The position numbers and the translations under genes were made by a program. This document shows, piece by piece, positions 4,329 through 7,227 of a stretch of 7,227 nucleotides of DNA. Origin of the DNA: a bacterium (lineage in GTDB: Bacteria > Planctomycetota > J058 > JACQDU01); assembly GCA_016200955.1 (NCBI GenBank), contig JACQDU010000072.1, positions 13,414 to 20,640 of the forward strand, read 5' to 3'. Position 1 is the stretch's first letter. Every line of letters starts with the position of its first letter. The notes beneath the pieces are model-generated. The model was not told where the DNA came from. It did no database searches and was given only the letters and a program-made list of their open reading frames with translations.

Positions 4329-7227
4329 TCCTCGTCCGGCGAGGCGTTCTTGCGGAACGCGGCGGCGAGCGCCGCGTCGACGGTGCACTCGTAGCCCGAG
4401 ATCCGCGCGACGACCGATCCTCGGGAGTCGGAGAAGACGATCTCGCCCGAGACGCCGTGAGGCCCCGCCTTCTCGACGATGAGGCTCACCGTCACGCCGT
4501 CTCTCGGGAACGCGCGGAACTGCCGGTAGCGCTCGATCCGCGCAGGGAGCGAAGCGGCGCCGAGCTCCTCGTGGCACCAGAGGATCGCGAGCTGGAAGCT
4601 CGCGTCGAGCGCGAGCGGGTCGGCGATCCAGGCCGTGCGGAGAGGCTCCGCGATCCACGCGCTCGGTGGCGGCGCGGACCTCGCGCGCGCGACGATCCCT
4701 CGCGAGCCGAGCCCCTCGATCGCCTCGATGCCTCGGAGGAGAGGGCCGTGGAAGAGGAGCTCGTCGTAAGCGCTCTCGATCGCGCGCGGGTATGGATGCG
4801 CGACGAGATCGGCGGGAGGCTCGAAGCCGCTCGCTTCCGGGAGCGCCGCGGCGAGCACGGCCGTCGCCCTCGCGTGCACGTTCTCCCCCGTCCGGAGCTC
4901 GACCGGCACCTCGAAGACGCCGTCTCTCGCGAGTGCGGGGCCCGCGACGACGCGGATCGGCCGCGGGCCCGCGTCGAGCGCGACCGCCCGGAGCACGCGG
5001 AGGTCGTCGAAGCCGTGGAACAGGAGCCCCGGGTTCCCGTGGAGCGCTCCGTGGGCGAGCCACTCCATGGTCACCGCGAGCGGGAGCACGGGCCGCCCTC
5101 CGAGGACGTGCGAGCGAAGGAACGGGTGGCGCTCCAGGTCGAGAGTGCGCTCGAAGGCCGTCTCGAGGCGCGGCGCCGCCGCGAGGCGCGCTCGCGCGGG
5201 CTCGAGCGGACGGCGCGGCTCGAGCCCGGCTCCCAGGAGAAGCTCGACGCCCTCGCTCGCGGGAGCGAGGAGGTCGGCCGCCGTCGCCTCTCCTCCCTCG
5301 AGGAGAGGAATCATCGCGACGCCTTCTTTCGCGAACTCGCGGGCGAGAGAGGGAGAGACCATGCCTCCCTCCCACGGACCGAAGCCGAGCGCGACGACGC
5401 GCGCTCGCGGGCGGCGGCGCGCCTCGCGCTGGGCGACCTTGTTCAGGACCTCGTTCGCGACCGCGTAGTCCACCTGGCCTCGGCGCCCGTAGCGGCCGCT
5501 CGCGGAGGAGAAGAGCGCGAGGAGCACGAGGTCGTCTCTCTCGGTGGCCTCGAGGAGCGCTCTCAGCGAGGCGACCTTCGTGTCGAGGACCGCCGCGAAC
5601 TGATCCGGCGTCTTCTCCTCGATCCGCCTGTCCTCGATGACGCCGGCTCCGTGGATGAGGCCCTTGATCGGACCGAGAGACGAGCGCGCCTCGTCGAGGA
5701 CGCGGCCGAGCGAGGCCGCGTCGCGCGCGTCCACCGAGCGGTAAACGACGCGAGCGTGCTTCGAGATCCGCTCGAGGTTCCGGAGGACCTCGCGGTTCGT
5801 GACGATCTTCCTGTGAGCTTCGCCGATCGCTCGCGGGCCCGGCCGCTCGCCGCTCCTCGAGAGCTCCTGCGCGATCGCGCGCTTGATCGCTCCCTCGTCC
5901 TCGAGGCCCGCGAGCCAGGCGGGCTCCGGCGCGGGCTCGCCCGTCCGGCCGAGGAGGAGGAGCAAAGGCGCGCAGGCCTTCGCCAGCGCGAGCGCGACCT
6001 CCGCGGTCACGCCTCGGGCTCCTCCCGTGACGACGACCGTGTCTCCTCGTGAGAGAAGGTGCTCGCGCGAGCCACCGAGAGGGCGAGCGACGAGCTCGAG
6101 GCCCGTCCGACGATCGCCTTCGAGGCCGACCTCGATCGGACCGGCCTGGCCGAGCTCTCGCACGACCGCACGCGCGGCGGCCTCTGCGCTCGCGAAGCCG
6201 CGCCCGAGGTCGAGAGCGCGCGCGCTCACCTCGGGCCACTCCTGCGCGACCGTCTTCGCGAGGCCCGCGAGCCCGCCCTGCGTCGGATCCGGCTCGTGGT
6301 CGCGAGCCGACGAGAGCCCGAACGCGCCGCCCTGCCGCGAGACCGTCGCGAGGAGCGCTCCGCCCTTCTTCCCCGCGGCTCGCAGGCTCGGGCCGGCTTC
6401 CTTCGCGAGCAGGAACGCGTCCTTCATGAAAGCCTCGGAGGAGGCGGGCCACGACGCTCCCTCGAAGCGAGCGTCGGGCGCGAGGAGGACGAGGGCTCCC
6501 ACGAAGCCGCCCGGACGCTCGCCCGCTCGCAGCACGCGCGCGGCGATCCCGAGGGCCGCGAGCCTCTCCGCGATCGCCGGTGCGAGGGGAGAGCCGTCGT
6601 CGGTGATCCACGCCTCGTGGCCCGGCGCGATCCGGATCGCCTCCGGGCTCGCGTTAGGAAGATCGACCGTCACGAGGAGGCGGCGCTCGATGGCGCATCG
6701 GGGTCCGGTTCCGCTTCCGGTTCCGTTTCCGGGTCCGGTTCCGCTTCCGGGTCCGGTTCCGGTTCCGGTCGCGGCCCGCTTCTCGATGAAGTCGACGATC
6801 TGGCGGAGAGTCCTGAGGCGGCCGAGGTGCTCGGGGTCCACGGCCGGCGCGTCGGGCGCTCTCTCCTGGACTCCCGAGAGGATCTCGACTCGCTTGATCG
6901 AGTCGATCCCGAGGTCCGACTCGAGGTCCATGTCGAGCGCGAGCGTCTCTCGCGGATATCCCGTCTTCTCCGCCACCACGTCGAGCAAGACGCGCTCGAG
7001 GTCGCCGTTGAGATGACGAGAGACGCGCGCGGCGGAGACGCCCTCCCCCCGCGTGGGAGACGGTTGGGCTGTGGGGCTCTCGGGAGTCGCGCTCGCGCGG
7101 CTCGCGATGAAGTCGACGATCTGCTTGAGGGTCCTCAGGCGCCCGAGGTGCTCGGGGTCCACGGCCGGCGCGTCGGGCGCTCTCTCCTGGACTCCCGAGA
7201 GGATCTCGACTCGCTTGATCGAGTCGA
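4325..7227 (-). CDS. pfa2: PfaA/Pfa2-type PUFA synthase subunit, C-terminal part (ACP-ACP-KR-DH), 5' end outside window
   Basis: This is the 3' portion of a multidomain iterative synthase that carries, reduces and dehydrates the growing acyl chain in the cytoplasm. About 966 residues are visible, numbered here from the first full codon at 7225, ending in TGA at 4327-4325. Domains in order: an ACP fragment beginning at the DSIKR phosphopantetheine site, a complete ACP (Ser109), a Gly-x repeat linker (about 153-174), a ketoreductase (about 178-666) and a hotdog dehydratase (about 676-953). This C-terminal order matches PfaA/Pfa2 proteins, whose N-terminal KS and malonyl-transferase would lie upstream, outside the window. 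There is no start codon here: the GTG at 7162 falls inside the ACP sequence where the sister copy has an ordinary Val. The reading frame is open and conserved throughout. The stop overlaps the ATG of the next gene, implying one operon. The family is secure; the exact lipid product is unknown, and a non-PUFA secondary-lipid or glycolipid synthase is the alternative. Confidence 0.9.
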   Translation of the reverse strand, partial: DSIKRVEILSGVQERAPDAPAVDPEHLGRLRTLKQIVDFIASRASATPESPTAQPSPTRGEGVSAARVSRHLNGDLERVLLDVVAEKTGYPRETLALDMDLESDLGIDSIKRVEILSGVQERAPDAPAVDPEHLGRLRTLRQIVDFIEKRAATGTGTGPGSGTGPGNGTGSGTGPRCAIERRLLVTVDLPNASPEAIRIAPGHEAWITDDGSPLAPAIAERLAALGIAARVLRAGERPGGFVGALVLLAPDARFEGASWPASSEAFMKDAFLLAKEAGPSLRAAGKKGGALLATVSRQGGAFGLSSARDHEPDPTQGGLAGLAKTVAQEWPEVSARALDLGRGFASAEAAARAVVRELGQAGPIEVGLEGDRRTGLELVARPLGGSREHLLSRGDTVVVTGGARGVTAEVALALAKACAPLLLLLGRTGEPAPEPAWLAGLEDEGAIKRAIAQELSRSGERPGPRAIGEAHRKIVTNREVLRNLERISKHARVVYRSVDARDAASLGRVLDEARSSLGPIKGLIHGAGVIEDRRIEEKTPDQFAAVLDTKVASLRALLEATERDDLVLLALFSSASGRYGRRGQVDYAVANEVLNKVAQREARRRPRARVVALGFGPWEGGMVSPSLAREFAKEGVAMIPLLEGGEATAADLLAPASEGVELLLGAGLEPRRPLEPARARLAAAPRLETAFERTLDLERHPFLRSHVLGGRPVLPLAVTMEWLAHGALHGNPGLLFHGFDDLRVLRAVALDAGPRPIRVVAGPALARDGVFEVPVELRTGENVHARATAVLAAALPEASGFEPPADLVAHPYPRAIESAYDELLFHGPLLRGIEAIEGLGSRGIVARARSAPPPSAWIAEPLRTAWIADPLALDASFQLAILWCHEELGAASLPARIERYRQFRAFPRDGVTVSLIVEKAGPHGVSGEIVFSDSRGSVVARISGYECTVDAALAAAFRKNASPDEE
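4367..5200 (-). other. Dehydratase (PKS-type DH, hotdog fold) at the C-terminus of Pfa2
   Basis: About 278 residues at the end of the protein, removing water from the beta-hydroxyacyl-ACP. The N-terminal hotdog shows HPFLRSHVLGGRPVLPLA, with candidate catalytic His700 (numbered from the codon at 7225). The second hotdog shows LLFHGPLL and the acidic motif ALDASFQLA with candidate Asp874. This His/Asp layout is that of the PKS-like DH at the C-terminus of PfaA proteins, as distinct from the FabA-like DH pair of PfaC. The protein ends with a short charged tail (NASPDEE) directly at the overlap with the next gene. Confidence 0.85.
5228..6694 (-). other. Ketoreductase (KR) domain with N-terminal structural subdomain, Pfa type
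   Basis: NADPH-dependent reduction of the beta-ketoacyl-ACP. About 200 residues form a structural, non-catalytic subdomain, followed by the catalytic Rossmann half. Numbered from the codon at 7225, the cofactor motif TGGARGV lies at 400-406. The catalytic set follows the PKS KR spacing: Lys550 (DTKVAS), Ser574 (FSSASG), Tyr587 (GQVDYAVAN, 13 residues later) and Asn591. Between the second and third strands sits an insertion with the pattern KRAIAQEL...GPRAI...NREVLRNLERI, typical of PfaA-family KRs and absent from ordinary modular PKS KRs. All key residues are present, so the domain should be active. Confidence 0.9.
6701..6769 (-). repeat. Hexanucleotide repeat coding a Gly-Thr/Pro/Ser linker between last ACP and KR
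   Basis: Eleven six-base units plus one codon (ACCGGA with CCCGGA, AGCGGA and AACGGA variants) encode alternating Thr, Pro, Ser or Asn with Gly. It begins directly after the last ACP helix and ends before the ketoreductase, forming a flexible hinge that could let the ACPs swing. It has the same x-Gly design as the linker in the neighbouring gene but with different side chains. Confidence 0.93.
6773..7030 (-). other. ACP domain, complete (last ACP of Pfa2)
   Basis: Complete acyl carrier protein of about 85 residues, from VSRHLNGDLERVL to IVDFIEKRA. The motif DLESDLGIDSIKR has its modified Ser codon at 6901-6899. DLGIDSIKRVEIL is the characteristic ACP signature of PUFA synthases. Its C-terminal half is identical at DNA level to the preceding ACP over 85 bases (period 321 bases). 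It is followed directly by the Gly-Thr repeat linker and the ketoreductase. Confidence 0.93.
6785..7227 (-). repeat. Tandem ACP-coding direct repeat, period 321 bases (copies 6785-6906 and 7106-7227)
   Basis: Bases 7143-7227 are identical to 6822-6906 (85 bases), and the preceding 37 bases differ at a few sites. The period is exactly 107 codons, one ACP plus linker. The second copy is cut by the window edge, so the identical block may extend further, and more copies are likely beyond. Such arrays are hard for assemblers and can change copy number by recombination. Confidence 0.93.
7094..7227 (-). other. ACP domain, C-terminal fragment (penultimate ACP of Pfa2)
   Basis: The window opens exactly at the phosphopantetheine site: the codon for the modified Ser is at 7222-7220, within DSIKRVEILS. 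The helix 3-4 region follows (DPEHLGRLRTLKQIVDFI). In this family the DSIKR serine carries the 4'-phosphopantetheine arm that tethers the acyl chain. After the domain comes a Pro/Ser/Thr-rich linker (ESPTAQPSPTRGEG) leading to the next ACP. How many further ACPs precede it cannot be seen; Pfa proteins usually have several in tandem. Confidence 0.88.

Noticed and set aside
919..4394. Other long plus-strand frames (919-2751 and 2544-4394)
   Set aside because: Same antisense shadow effect; low-complexity charged translations, overlapping each other and the real gene, with no start context or domain.
3893..6052. Very long open frame on the plus strand (719 codons) opposite pfa2 and pfa3
   Set aside because: It runs antisense to well-conserved KR, DH and KS domains, its translation is Arg/Glu/Ala-rich without any recognisable motif, and GC-rich codon use on the minus strand removes stop codons on the opposite strand.
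4325..7162. Gene start at the GTG codon at 7162
   Set aside because: The codon is an ordinary Val inside the ACP, as the second ACP copy shows, and the frame continues upstream to the window edge with the DSIKR motif.

Overview
The window is one strongly GC-rich stretch (roughly 70% by eye) read entirely on the minus strand. It lies inside an operon of giant iterative type I polyketide/fatty-acid synthases of the Pfa (polyunsaturated fatty acid, PUFA, 'secondary lipid') family. No RNA gene, transposon, CRISPR array, promoter or terminator is visible. There is no intergenic DNA: the two genes overlap by four bases (ATGA, 4325-4328). The GC content, the fused architecture and the pfa2-then-pfa3 order resemble the PUFA/secondary-lipid operons of Myxococcota (Sorangium/Aetherobacter type). 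Another high-GC bacterium with a secondary-lipid synthase, such as a planctomycete or an uncultivated lineage, cannot be excluded.

Right side (7227 down to 4325): the C-terminal part of a PfaA/Pfa2-type subunit. In reading order it carries the end of one ACP, a complete ACP, a Gly-Thr/Pro/Ser repeat linker, a large ketoreductase with the Pfa-type insertion, and a hotdog dehydratase that ends at the stop codon. The KS, the malonyl-transferase and any earlier ACPs lie beyond the window.

Left side (4328 down to 1): a Pfa3-type subunit starting at a clear ATG. It carries an active ketosynthase, a Gly-His/Asn repeat linker, a chain-length-factor-like second KS in which Glu replaces the catalytic Cys, an acyltransferase of PfaB type, a low-complexity linker, and the first residues of a PfaC-type dehydratase cut by the window edge.

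The Pfa3-type gene is not continuous. It needs three reading frames: a break near 2290-2303 inside the CLF and a second near 918-932 inside the acyltransferase. At each break the frame changes and a conserved piece of the domain is absent (about 40 and 60-70 residues by my estimate). Both changes fit deletions of 3n+1 bases, and the flanking code is otherwise clean. This is either two collapsed stretches in the assembly or a recently broken gene; sequence alone cannot tell.

Together the two proteins would iteratively build a long acyl chain on tandem ACPs: condensation by KS/CLF, reduction by KR, dehydration/isomerisation by the hotdog DHs, and loading or release by AT. A separate enoylreductase (pfa1/pfaD) is expected nearby but is not in the window. 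I see a known family with interesting details rather than a wholly undescribed system.
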